A DNA stretch of 64,000 bases from an uncultured Kiritimatiellota bacterium (GCA_944389945.1 CALXOF010000007.1:62001-126000), one strand, 5' to 3'; counted from the stretch's first letter, positions 19,016 to 27,168 are shown. Program-made: numbers and translations. Notes: a model not told the origin generated them from the letters alone.

Positions 19016-19855
19016 GCTCATCGCGCAGGACGGGTGCGACCGTTTCTGCGCCTATTGCATCGTGCCGCGGATGCGCGGGGCGCCGACCTCCGTGCCGATG
19101 GGGGCGTTGCTGCGCGCCGCCGCCGAGCGGTTCGCCCAGGGCTTCCGCGAGATCGTCCTCACCGGTTGCAATCTGGCGCTTTACCGCGACCCCGACACCG
19201 GCGCGGCGCTGCCGGAACTGTTGACGTCCCCGGCGAGGGGCGCTTCAGGTTGGGGTCGCTGGAGCCTTGCGTGACGGATGACGCGGCGCTCTTCCGGTTG
19301 GCCGCCGGCTCGGGGGGGGGGCGCCTCTGCGCCTTCTTCCATCTGCCCATCCAGTCCGGCTCCGACGCGCTGCTCGCGCGGATGGGGCGGCCTTACGGCG
19401 CCGCGCGGATCCGCGCCACGCTGGACGCGCTCTGCGTGGCGCTGCCGTTTTGCGGTCTGGGCGCCGATTGGATCGCGGGCCTGCCGGGCGAGACGGAGGC
19501 CGACGCCGAGGCCACGCGCCGTTTGCTGGCCGATTATCCTTTCACGGGCGCGCATGTCTTCCCGTATTCCAAGCGGCCCGGGACGCCCGCCGCGGCGTTC
19601 CCCGGCCAAGTGCCCTCGGAGCGCATCGCCACCCGCGCCGCCGCGCTGCGGGCCGTGGCCGCTGAGACGCGCCGGTTAGCGCTGCGCCGTTTCCTGGGCC
19701 GCGAGCTGTGCGTCATCCCGGAGCGCACGCGCACGGGCCGGTGCGAGGGGTGAAGCGCGGAGTACCTGCGCTGCCGTCTGCCCGAGTCCGCGCCCCGGGG
19801 CGTGCCGACGGCCTTCGTGCCGACGGCGATCCTGCCCGACGGCACGCTCGGCTGA
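19005..19855 (+). pseudogene. MiaB/MtaB-like tRNA methylthiotransferase, 5' truncated with two further lesions
   Basis: Begins inside the radical-SAM core: IAQDGCDRFCAYCIVPRMRG contains the CxxxCxxC cluster motif. It continues to ALPEL, shifts frame near 19218 (one base apparently missing), then reads VDVPGEGRFRLGSLEPCVTDD, HLPIQSGSDALLARMGRPY and DWIAGLPGETE, all family hallmarks. A TGA at 19751-19753 interrupts the TRAM-like end (CEG stop SAEYLRCRL) where an aromatic residue is expected. The N-terminal UPF0004 domain is missing. The last stop (19853-19855) directly touches the convergent HzsA-like gene. As written it cannot make a working enzyme. Confidence 0.7.
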
Positions 19856-22800
19856 TCACTCGTCGCAGACCAGGCGGAGGGTGACGTTGTGGACGCGCTG
19901 CCACTGCGGATAGGGCGTGCGGAGGGCGGAGCGGGAGAAGCGGGGGAGGAGATCCCAAGCGCCGCCGCGGCAGACGACCTCTTCGTCGGGGCCGGGTGGC
20001 TCTGAGCTCGCGGGATAGGGACGGTAGGGCGAGGCCGTCCACTCGGCGGCGTTGCCGATCATGTCCTTGAGCCCGAAGGCGTTGGGCTGGTGTTTCCCGA
20101 CGTGCCCGAGCACCATCTGGCCGTCGTCGCGGCGCATGTCGCGGAGCATGTAGTGCAGGGTCTGGCGCTGATGGGGGAGTTTGTCGAGGGCTTTGTCGGC
20201 GAGGTTGGCGTAGGGGGCGAAGTCGTCGTCCTCGCCGCCCCAAGGGAGGGCGGTGGCCGTGCCGGCGCGGGCGGCCCACTCCCATTCGGTCTCGGTGGGG
20301 AGGCGGAAGCGGCGCCCGGTCTGTTCGGAGAGCCACGCGCAGTAGGCCTGGGCCTCGCGCCAGGAGAGGCGGACGGCGGGGAAGTCGGGGCTGTCCATGA
20401 GGCTGGCGCCGGGGGCGGTGTGGTCTTTGCCGAGCCAGTCGGCGTAGCCGTTGTAGTGGTCGGGCTTCCAGGCGAGGAGGTTGCGGAGGGGGAGCTCGAC
20501 CTCGGCCATGAGGAAGGGCTTCTCGACGCGGGCGATGTGCGGGGTCTCGTCGGGATAGCCTTGGGCGTCGCCCATCACGAAGGCGCCGGCGGGGATTTTG
20601 CGGAAGGTGAGGTCGCCGCCGGGGAGGCGGAGGGTGACGGCCTCGCCGGGCTTGGCCTGGAAGGGCCAGCCGGGCAAGGTGGGGGCGGCGGGGCGCGGCG
20701 CCTCGGCGGCGGGGGGCTGGAAGGCGACCTTGGCGAGGTCGGCCTTGGCCTGCTCAAAGCCGTAGGCGTCGGCCTCGAGGGCGGGGTCGGGATTGGAGAC
20801 CTGGCAGGCTTTGTTCCACGCCTCGCGGCGGGCCTTGGATTGGCGCATGCGTTCGAGCTGCATCTGGGGGCCTTTGATGCCGATCCAGTTGCGGTGGAAC
20901 TCGTTGGCCCAGTTGAGGGCGAAGTCGGTCCACGTGCCCCAGAAGGGGGCGTTGAGGTCGATCCAGGTGTAAAGCGTGCGCCATTCGGCGTCGTCGAGGG
21001 TGACGCCGTGGTGGCCTTTGCGGAGGAGCTGGATGAGCGGGGAGGTGTTGGCGGCGTATTCGCCGGGGTTGAGGAGGTGGTTGTCGCTCTCGGGGCCCGG
21101 GCGGCGGACGTAGGGGTTGAGGTCGTGGTAGGAGCGGGTGAAGGCGCCGGCGCCGCCGGGGTTGAGGCCGTCGCGGTAGGGGAGGATGGTGGGGGCGAGG
21201 CTGGCGAGGTTGGGGCGGCGGCCCCGGAGGTTTTGCTTGCCGTAGAGGCCCTCGCGCGTCCCGTCGGTGTCGGTGGTCTGGTCGTTGTGGCAGCCGACGC
21301 AGCGGCGGTTGAGGATGGGCTGGACCTCGCGCATGAAGCTCCAGGCGGGGCCGGGGGAATCGGGCGGCGTGAGGGCGGCGGGGGCGCCGGGGAGGGGCGG
21401 GACGTCGTAGATGGAGTTGGCGCTTTCGTGGCAGCCGGTGCAGGAGACGTGCTCGCCGGGCTGGCCGACGAGCCAGGAACGCATGAGCTGGAGCGCCTGG
21501 CCGCGGGCGTCGAGCGGCTGGAGGGAGAGGGGGATGTGGGCGGGCGCGGTGAAGAAGACCGAGCCGTCGGGGTTGACTGGGACGGTGCCGAGGAGGTACT
21601 TCATGTCCCAGCTCGACTCGGTGCCGACGCCTTCGTGGGAGCCGACCTTGTTGTAGGCGTAGTGATAGGCGAAGACGCGCAGGGCCTTGACGGCGCCGCG
21701 CGGGACGCCGGCGAGGCCGGGGCCGTTGTAGATGTCGGCGACGTGGACGGTGCAGGTGCGCGCGCCGGGCCGGACGAAGTCGGGGAGGACGGGCGGGACG
21801 GGGCGGCGCTCGACGCGGATGGGCTCGCAGAGGGCCGCGCCCTCCATCTGGGCCAACGGGATGAGGTTGTCGAAGACGTCCGCCAGATAGATGCCCCAGA
21901 GGTCGTCCTTGGAAGGGCGCATGGAGACGAGGAAGAACTTGCCCGCGTCGCCACGCCCCGGGCCGGGGGCGAGCGGGAAGGGCGAGAGGAAGCGGGGCCA
22001 GTCGCCGGCGTAGAGGTAGTCCTCGACGCGCTCGGGGATGGGCTTGCCGAAGCCGGGGATCATCTGGACGGCGCCGGCCTTCTCGGTGCGCCCCTTGGAG
22101 ACGTCGAAGAGGGCGAGGCGGCCGGATTTGGGGGCGTGGTGCCCGGTGGCGACGCAGACGAAGCGGCCGGGCTGTCCGGGGATGGGCTTGGGGTCGCCGT
22201 AGTGGTTGGGCCAGAAGCCGTTGGAGCCGTAGTAGGCCAGCTGGCGGGTGCCGTCGGGGCGCATGGTCATGACGTTGCGGCTGAAGAAGTGCGACAGGTC
22301 GCAGTATTCCCAGCGGACGTACATCACCTGCCCGTCCTCCATCACGGTGGGCGACCAGTTGGAGTCCTGGTCGAAGGTGAGGCGGTCGAGTTTCCCCGTC
22401 TTGGGGTCGAGGCGATAGGTGTTTGTCATGGCCAGGCGCCCCGACTCGCAGGGCAGCCCCTGCTCGGCGGCGGTGGCGGTGACGAGGAGGCGGCCGTCGG
22501 GCAGCCAGCAGCCATCGCCGACGTCAAAATCCGCCTTGGCGGGGGAGAGGGGGCGCGGCTCGGAGCCGTCGAGGCGCAGTTCCCAAAGCTTCAGGCGCCC
22601 GCCGTCCGCCGGGTCTTTGCGGACGTAGCAGACCTTGTCGGCGCCCCAGTGCAGATCCACGCAGGAGAGGGTGGCGCCGGGCGAGTCGAGCAAGGTGGCG
22701 ACGGTGGGGGCGGGGTTGCCGAAGTCGGAGAGGCGCAGCAGTCTCGAGGAGATGTTGCGGTTGGCCTCCACCTGGTTGTAGCAGGCCATGCTGGGCTGCC

Positions 22801-23179
22801 CGGGGGCGTTGTGGCGGCGGGCGTTCGGCCCCATCTCGTAGCGCACGGCGAGGATCTCCAGCCCTTGCAGGCCGGGGCGGGCGAGGACGGCGCGGCGGAG
22901 GTCGCGCAGGAGGGCGTCGGCGGGCGCCTCGTCGCCGCGCTTGGCGAGGGCGTCGCGCGCGGCTTGGCGGCGTTCAGGCAGGGCGTCGACGAAGGCGCGG
23001 AGCGCGGCGCTCCCGGCCCCCACCCCGTAGACGGCCTCCCAATCGTCGGCCAGACGGGTGAGGGCGGCGGGGTCGATGCGGTCGAGCGCGCCGGCCAGGC
23101 AGCGCTGTTGCGCGGTCTGCTCGGCGAAAAGCGGGGCGGCCACGGCAAGGGCCAGGATGAACGGGAGGATGGTTCGCAT
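19856..23179 (-). CDS. HzsA-like propeller with two haem-c motifs fused to a SUMF1/formylglycine-enzyme-like domain
   Basis: 1107 residues with the signal peptide MRTILPFILALAVAAPLFA. Residues about 100-560 resemble the beta-propeller of hydrazine synthase alpha-related proteins (PDGRLLVTA, MRPDGTRQLAYYGSNGFWPNH). Then come CTGCH near 580 and CVGCH near 625, both CxxCH haem attachment sites. From about 840 to the end lies a SUMF1/EgtB/PvdO-type domain (IPAGAFVMGD, VRLSWREAQAYCAWLSEQTGRRFRLPTETEWEWAARAG, GNAAEWTASPY, CRGGAWD). It is probably a periplasmic redox protein; SUMF-like domains activate sulfatases or oxidise thiols. The true reaction is unknown. AAAGGAG precedes the ATG. Confidence 0.75.
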   Translation of the reverse strand: MRTILPFILALAVAAPLFAEQTAQQRCLAGALDRIDPAALTRLADDWEAVYGVGAGSAALRAFVDALPERRQAARDALAKRGDEAPADALLRDLRRAVLARPGLQGLEILAVRYEMGPNARRHNAPGQPSMACYNQVEANRNISSRLLRLSDFGNPAPTVATLLDSPGATLSCVDLHWGADKVCYVRKDPADGGRLKLWELRLDGSEPRPLSPAKADFDVGDGCWLPDGRLLVTATAAEQGLPCESGRLAMTNTYRLDPKTGKLDRLTFDQDSNWSPTVMEDGQVMYVRWEYCDLSHFFSRNVMTMRPDGTRQLAYYGSNGFWPNHYGDPKPIPGQPGRFVCVATGHHAPKSGRLALFDVSKGRTEKAGAVQMIPGFGKPIPERVEDYLYAGDWPRFLSPFPLAPGPGRGDAGKFFLVSMRPSKDDLWGIYLADVFDNLIPLAQMEGAALCEPIRVERRPVPPVLPDFVRPGARTCTVHVADIYNGPGLAGVPRGAVKALRVFAYHYAYNKVGSHEGVGTESSWDMKYLLGTVPVNPDGSVFFTAPAHIPLSLQPLDARGQALQLMRSWLVGQPGEHVSCTGCHESANSIYDVPPLPGAPAALTPPDSPGPAWSFMREVQPILNRRCVGCHNDQTTDTDGTREGLYGKQNLRGRRPNLASLAPTILPYRDGLNPGGAGAFTRSYHDLNPYVRRPGPESDNHLLNPGEYAANTSPLIQLLRKGHHGVTLDDAEWRTLYTWIDLNAPFWGTWTDFALNWANEFHRNWIGIKGPQMQLERMRQSKARREAWNKACQVSNPDPALEADAYGFEQAKADLAKVAFQPPAAEAPRPAAPTLPGWPFQAKPGEAVTLRLPGGDLTFRKIPAGAFVMGDAQGYPDETPHIARVEKPFLMAEVELPLRNLLAWKPDHYNGYADWLGKDHTAPGASLMDSPDFPAVRLSWREAQAYCAWLSEQTGRRFRLPTETEWEWAARAGTATALPWGGEDDDFAPYANLADKALDKLPHQRQTLHYMLRDMRRDDGQMVLGHVGKHQPNAFGLKDMIGNAAEWTASPYRPYPASSEPPGPDEEVVCRGGAWDLLPRFSRSALRTPYPQWQRVHNVTLRLVCDE

Positions 23180-23212
23180 GGGTTTCTCCTTTGATGTCGT
23201 ACCTTTCCTAAA

Positions 23213-23221
23213 ATGATAACA
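23213..23221 (-). promoter_or_regulatory. Extended -10 promoter of the HzsA-like gene
   Basis: On the minus strand TGT is followed by TATCAT (23213-23218). The leader of about 27 nt contains AAAGGAG. The remaining stretch 23222-23402 shows nothing recognisable. Confidence 0.45.
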
Positions 23222-23402
23222 CGGCGAATGCGGGGATGGGTGAGGGTGTCCACCGATCGGCGTGTCTGCGTTGCGTTGTATCTAGCCCCGATGCCGTGGC
23301 GGCCAGAGGGGATTCTTTCCCTCCTCAGCTGCGCGCCACCACATCACGCATTCCTCCCCCAGCCACGTCTCCGGGCTGATTGCAAGCAAAAACGTGAAGT
23401 TT

Positions 23403-23862
23403 TTAGGCAATAGCTGAAAAAGCTTCATTGGTGGAGAGTCCTTTTAGGGAAGTGGTGCGGGAGATGTGGTTGATGAGGGCTTCGACGCGGGCGATCGTGC
23501 GGGCGCTGACGGTCGAGAAGTCGGTGCCTTTGCCGAGGTGACGTCAGAGTTGGCGGTTGAAGTTTTCGACGGAGCCTTTCTGCCAGGCGCTGTAGGCGTA
23601 GGTGTAGTAGACGGGGGCGCGGACGATGCGTTCGAGTGCGGGTTGGTCGAGGAACTCGCAGTCGTGGCCTTTCGCCTTCGGATCAGGAGCGTTGCGATCG
23701 GTGGTCATGGTGCGGATCGAGCGGAGGGCACCTTCGGCGACGAGGCGGCGGAGGGCGCGATGGACGGCGCTTTGGCTGATGGTGCGAAGCTGGCGCAGGA
23801 GAACGTAGCGGGTGCGGCGTTCGATCAGGACGAGGAGCCCGCCGCGGCCGGCGTAAAGATGA
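23403..23862 (-). mobile_element. IS30-family transposase, C-terminal part (remnant)
   Basis: The minus strand encodes the catalytic core end of an IS30 transposase: GRGGLLVLIERRTRYVLL, MTTDRN, YSAWQKGSVENFNR, then a TGA where the homologous frame would have Arg (CGA), then KGTDFSTVSARTIARVEALINH to a TAA at 23403. The N-terminal helix-turn-helix is absent. It is joined head to head with another IS30 piece at about 23862, so the element is dead. Confidence 0.7.
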
Positions 23863-24128
23863 AGACCATCCTCACCGACAACGACATCGTCTTCATCGAC
23901 GCACCGAAACTCCACGCCATCACCGGCGCCACCATCTACTACACCGACGCCTATGCCGGATGGCAAAAAGGCAACGTTGAGAACTGCAATAAAATCATCC
24001 GCCGCCGCCACGACAAGGGGACCGACTTCTCCAAGATGAGCAAACGCGAAGAGCGTCACACTCAGTGGTGGATCAACAACTACCCCCGCCCCACAGACAT
24101 CAAAAAGAAAGCCACCACAAAGGTTTAA
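23850..24128 (+). mobile_element. Second IS30-family transposase fragment, opposite strand
   Basis: Reads VKMKTILTDNDIVFIDAPK, YYTDAYAGWQKGNVENCNK and HDKGTDFSKMSKREE to a TAA at 24128. These are the last catalytic block and C-terminus of an IS30 transposase. It differs in sequence from the minus-strand copy, so it came from a different element. The two fragments diverge from their junction. Confidence 0.65.
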
Positions 24129-24857
24129 TTCTCTGCCTTAAAACCTGCGCAAAAACACTTGCATTCTCCACGTTCCTGTCAACCCCACGCCACATAACGA
24201 GTACAAAAAGGGCGGATGCGAGTCCGGAAGTAACCTCGCGCGACCCTGAATGAACCTCGCGCCGACCGGAGCGCATCACGCCCTTGACAACATCAGTGTC
24301 CCATAATCCGATACGTACGTCAACCCTGAGCACGGCAAATCCGCAATAACAGACGCGGACTGCGTCCCGGATTTCATATCGAGCCGATCCAAAGTCAAAG
24401 CGACAATGTAGTAGCCTTCACCTCCGAGACGCAACCCGCGTCTACCCATACTGTCGCAAAATTCGGGGAAGAGTGTCAACACTGAATGAAACGGCGTTGG
24501 GAGTACTGAAAGTGGGAGACGCGCCGGCTTTCACTTCATGGCCCGACCGTGAAACGGTTCGCTCCAGCCTCACCGACGCGTCTCCACGAGAAAAGGACAA
24601 ATCCCCGCCTCTGGAAATAAGGTAGCATATGCCATCAACGAATTCAAATTCATCCAATCCTTTCTGTCCTTTATCGGCTTGGAGGGCCGTGCATGTCTAT
24701 TATATATAAGGTAAGGGGTGGATGGCGAAGACGGCGAAAGGAAACAAAGCCATCAAGGAATCTATAACCCGAATTACCCCGCTTTTCGGCGAAGATTCTG
24801 TCTTCTAGACGGCACAGTGGGGAGGACCTCATGGCCCCTTAAATGGTCCTTTCTGAG
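24129..24857. other. Gene-poor, lower-GC stretch with broken minus-strand frames
   Basis: About 730 nt with visibly lower GC than the surroundings. The minus strand has two overlapping short frames (24442-24657 and 24276-24482) that could be halves of one shifted gene, but no motif is recognisable and neither has a convincing ribosome site. An AT-rich box TTATATATAAGG lies near 24698. It is most likely a scar next to the IS remnants. Confidence 0.4.
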
Positions 24858-24940
24858 ACCCTATAGTGGTCCGAGGTCAACCACTATAGTGGTCGAGGGT
24901 GAGACCCTATAGTGGTCGGAGGCGAAACCCTTAAGGGTCC
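24849..24940. repeat. Four-palindrome array R2
   Basis: Blocks: ACCCTATAGTGGT (24858), the perfect 14-bp palindrome ACCACTATAGTGGT (24880), ACCCTATAGTGGT (24904) and the perfect palindrome ACCCTTAAGGGT (24927). Starts are 22, 24 and 23 bp apart. The 92 nt given align without gaps to 63885-63976 with 2 mismatches. It lies about 65 bp upstream of the promoter of the LolC/E-like gene. Confidence 0.85.
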
Positions 24941-25021
24941 GCGAAAGACCCTTTTGGGGGACGATTGGAGACCCTTTGAGGGGGTGTTTGGATTCGCCTG
25001 TTTCTGTAAGGCGGGTGCTTA

Positions 25022-25030
25022 TGGTATACT
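25022..25030 (+). promoter_or_regulatory. Extended -10 promoter with leaderless start
   Basis: TGG then TATACT (25025-25030). The ATG of the next gene begins at 25037, 7 nt after the hexamer, which is where transcription normally starts. No Shine-Dalgarno sequence fits between them. Confidence 0.6.
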
Positions 25031-25036
25031 GTCGGC

Positions 25037-26275
25037 ATGTTTCCGTTCTTCTTAGCGCTTAAGTATCTTCGGCCCAAGCGTGGCATCGCCTCCGTCGTGA
25101 CCCTTCTGTCGGTCTTCGGGGTGACCATCGGCGTGGCCATCGTGATCATTGTCCGGGCGGTCTTCACCGGCTTCGGCGACACGTGGGAAAACAAGATTCT
25201 CGCCTTTCAGCCCCATCTTATGGTGCAGGCGACGAACGGTCCCGTCATCGGCCATGAGGCGGCGGTCAGCGAACAGTTGGAGCAACTGCCCGGGGTGAAG
25301 GTCGCCTCGCCGAACATCGCCACGCGCGTCTTGGTGGAGTATGACCGTCATCTGTTGGCGCCCATTCTGTTGGGCGTGGATGCCGAGCGCGCCCAGCGTT
25401 CGCTCCCCATCCAAATGGACCAAGGCTCCTTTGACCTGACAGGCGACAGCGTAGTCATCGGGGTCGACCTGGCTCGGAGTCTGGGCGCGCGCCTCGGCGA
25501 CGAGCTGGAGGTCTATTCGCCGATGAACCTGGTCAAGGAAGACGAGATTTATCTCCCCGAGCGCCTCATTGTCTCGGGTATCTTCCGCACGGGTCAGGCG
25601 GATTATGACCTCAACTATCTCTTTGTCTCCCTGCCCGTTGGGCGCGACCTGGCCGGCCTTTCGCGCGGCGCAAACGCCATCAGTCTGCGCGTGGAAGACC
25701 CGCAGGCGCTCCGCCCGGGACAGGGCCTCGTGGCCGATGTCCAGCGCGAGGTCGATCGCATCTACGGCCCCGGCCAGTGCACGGTGAGCACGTGGCAGCA
25801 ACTGGACAGCATGATCTTCAACGCCGTGGCCACCGAGAAAAACATGATGACGCTCTTGCTCATCTTCATCAGCGTGGTGGCCGTCTTCTGCGTGGTCAAT
25901 ACCATTATCGTCATCACCGTGCAGAAGACGAACGAAATCGGCCTGCTCAAGTCCCTGGGCTTCTCGACGGGACAGCTCACGGCCACCTTCGTCCTCTACG
26001 GTTGGATCCAGTGCGTCATCGGCGTGGCGCTGGGCATCGGCCTGGCCTTCCTGATTCTCCACAACCTCCAGAACCTGGTGGATCTGCTGGCACGCTTCGG
26101 CATGGACGTCTTCCCCAAGGAGGTCTACGGACTGGATGCCCTGCCGTGGCGCGTTGTGCCGCTGGAGATTGTCCAAGTCATCGTGCTGGTGGTGGGCTTC
26201 TGCGCGCTGGCCTCCTTCCTGCCGGCCTGGCGCGCCGCCGCCATGAACCCCGTCGACGCCCTGCGCAAGGAATGA
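25037..26275 (+). CDS. LolC/LolE-family ABC permease (lipoprotein release type)
   Basis: 412 residues. One N-terminal membrane helix (VVTLLSVFGVTIGVAIVIIV) after the typical start FLALKYLRPKRG, then a large periplasmic MacB-like domain (40-260), then three helices near 275-300, 320-350 and 375-400, and the end NPVDALRKE. This is the LolC/E layout; such permeases extract lipoproteins from the inner membrane. The ATPase gene follows after 5 nt. Only one permease is present, so the complex may be a homodimer. The start looks leaderless. Confidence 0.82.
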   Translation: MFPFFLALKYLRPKRGIASVVTLLSVFGVTIGVAIVIIVRAVFTGFGDTWENKILAFQPHLMVQATNGPVIGHEAAVSEQLEQLPGVKVASPNIATRVLVEYDRHLLAPILLGVDAERAQRSLPIQMDQGSFDLTGDSVVIGVDLARSLGARLGDELEVYSPMNLVKEDEIYLPERLIVSGIFRTGQADYDLNYLFVSLPVGRDLAGLSRGANAISLRVEDPQALRPGQGLVADVQREVDRIYGPGQCTVSTWQQLDSMIFNAVATEKNMMTLLLIFISVVAVFCVVNTIIVITVQKTNEIGLLKSLGFSTGQLTATFVLYGWIQCVIGVALGIGLAFLILHNLQNLVDLLARFGMDVFPKEVYGLDALPWRVVPLEIVQVIVLVVGFCALASFLPAWRAAAMNPVDALRKE

Positions 26276-26280
26276 GGCCC

Positions 26281-26961
26281 ATGAACACACCCATCCTCAC
26301 CGCCACCGACCTCCATAAGTCCTACACGCTCCACGGTAAACGTCTGGAGATTCTGCGCGGGGCGGACCTCGCCGTGGAGCCGGGAGAGACCCTCGCCATC
26401 GTCGGCAAAAGCGGCGCCGGCAAGTCCACCCTCCTGCACGTGCTCGGAGGATTGGACCGCCCTGACCGCGGCGCCGTGACCGTGGCGGGACAGAGCCTCT
26501 ACGCCATCTCCTCACGCCGACGCACCCACCTGCGCGCCGCCTCCATCGGCTTCGTCTTCCAGGCTTACCACCTGCTCCCCGAGATGGACATCACCGAGAA
26601 CGTGATGCTCCCGGCCATGGCCCTGGGCCGCCTCTCCCGCCGCGCCATGCGCGAACGCGCCGAGACCCTGCTAGCCGCCGTCGGCCTGGCGGACCGTCTG
26701 CGCCACACGCCCCTGGAACTCTCCGGCGGCGAGCAACAACGCGCCGCCATCGCCCGCGCCCTCATGAACGAGCCCGCGCTCATCCTCGCCGACGAACCCA
26801 CCGGCAATCTCGACGCAGGGACCGGCGCCCAGGTGCTCGACCTGCTCTTCGACCTCACCGCCAAGCGCAACGCCACGCTCGTCATGATTACCCACAGTCC
26901 CGAGACCGCGGCGCGTTGCGCCCGCACCCTGCGACTGGAAGGTGGCATCCTCTCGCCGTGA
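26281..26961 (+). CDS. lolD: LolD-family ABC transporter ATPase
   Basis: 226 residues with Walker A GKSGAGKST, Q-loop VFQAYHLLPEMDI, signature LSGGEQQRAAIA, Walker B LILADEPTGNLD and an H-loop ITHS. The MacB/LolD subgroup match is clear from LLPEMDITENVMLP. It powers the upstream permease. GAGG precedes the ATG. Confidence 0.88.
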   Translation: MNTPILTATDLHKSYTLHGKRLEILRGADLAVEPGETLAIVGKSGAGKSTLLHVLGGLDRPDRGAVTVAGQSLYAISSRRRTHLRAASIGFVFQAYHLLPEMDITENVMLPAMALGRLSRRAMRERAETLLAAVGLADRLRHTPLELSGGEQQRAAIARALMNEPALILADEPTGNLDAGTGAQVLDLLFDLTAKRNATLVMITHSPETAARCARTLRLEGGILSP

Positions 26962-26967
26962 TGGGAA

Positions 26968-26987
26968 GGGGCGGCTTGCGCCGCCCC
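26968..26987 (+). terminator. Strong hairpin after lolD
   Basis: GGGGCGGC (26968-26975), loop TTGC, GCCGCCCC (26980-26987). There is no T-run, so it may stabilise the mRNA end or belong to the repeat that follows. Confidence 0.5.
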
Positions 26988-27118
26988 GGAGAACGGAAAA
27001 CAGAGAACGGAGAACAGAACGCCCCTGCGGGGCGACGGGCGAAGCCGCTGTGCGAAGCGGCGAAGCCGCAGAACGCCCGATGGAGCCCTGGCGTTTCGCG
27101 CCCCCTGCGTCTTTGCGG
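26988..27118. repeat. Composite intergenic repeat (tandem words, hairpins, 60-bp dispersed block)
   Basis: Tandem GGAGAAC/GGAAAAC words (26988-27020) are followed by the hairpin CGCCCC-TGC-GGGGCG (27020-27034), a GCCGCT/AGCGGC hairpin, and a block 27060-27118 that reappears inverted at 47095-47158. It shares the words-plus-hairpin plan with 759-810. No gene. Confidence 0.6.
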
Positions 27119-27168
27119 TTCCAGGGTTCTTCCCTGACGATATTGCCATGACGGCGCCCCCAAAACAA

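Noticed and set aside
1902..19753. UGA recoded as Trp in this genome
   Set aside because: Many intact genes end in TGA at the expected place, with the next ribosome site or ATG overlapping it (for example 5930, 33715, 40328, 62735). Only isolated TGA codons look misplaced.
19856..23194. Very long open frames on the strand opposite the HzsA-like, macroglobulin, SecA and permease genes
   Set aside because: They mirror GC-rich third positions of real genes, have low-complexity Gly/Ala/Val/Arg composition and no motifs.
24276..24657. A frameshifted small gene on the minus strand
   Set aside because: Two short frames could be joined, but there is no recognisable motif, ribosome site or codon bias; kept only as a note in the gap description.
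24849..24940. The palindrome arrays as a CRISPR array
   Set aside because: Repeats are only 11-16 bp, gaps about 10 bp and shared between arrays, and no cas gene is present.
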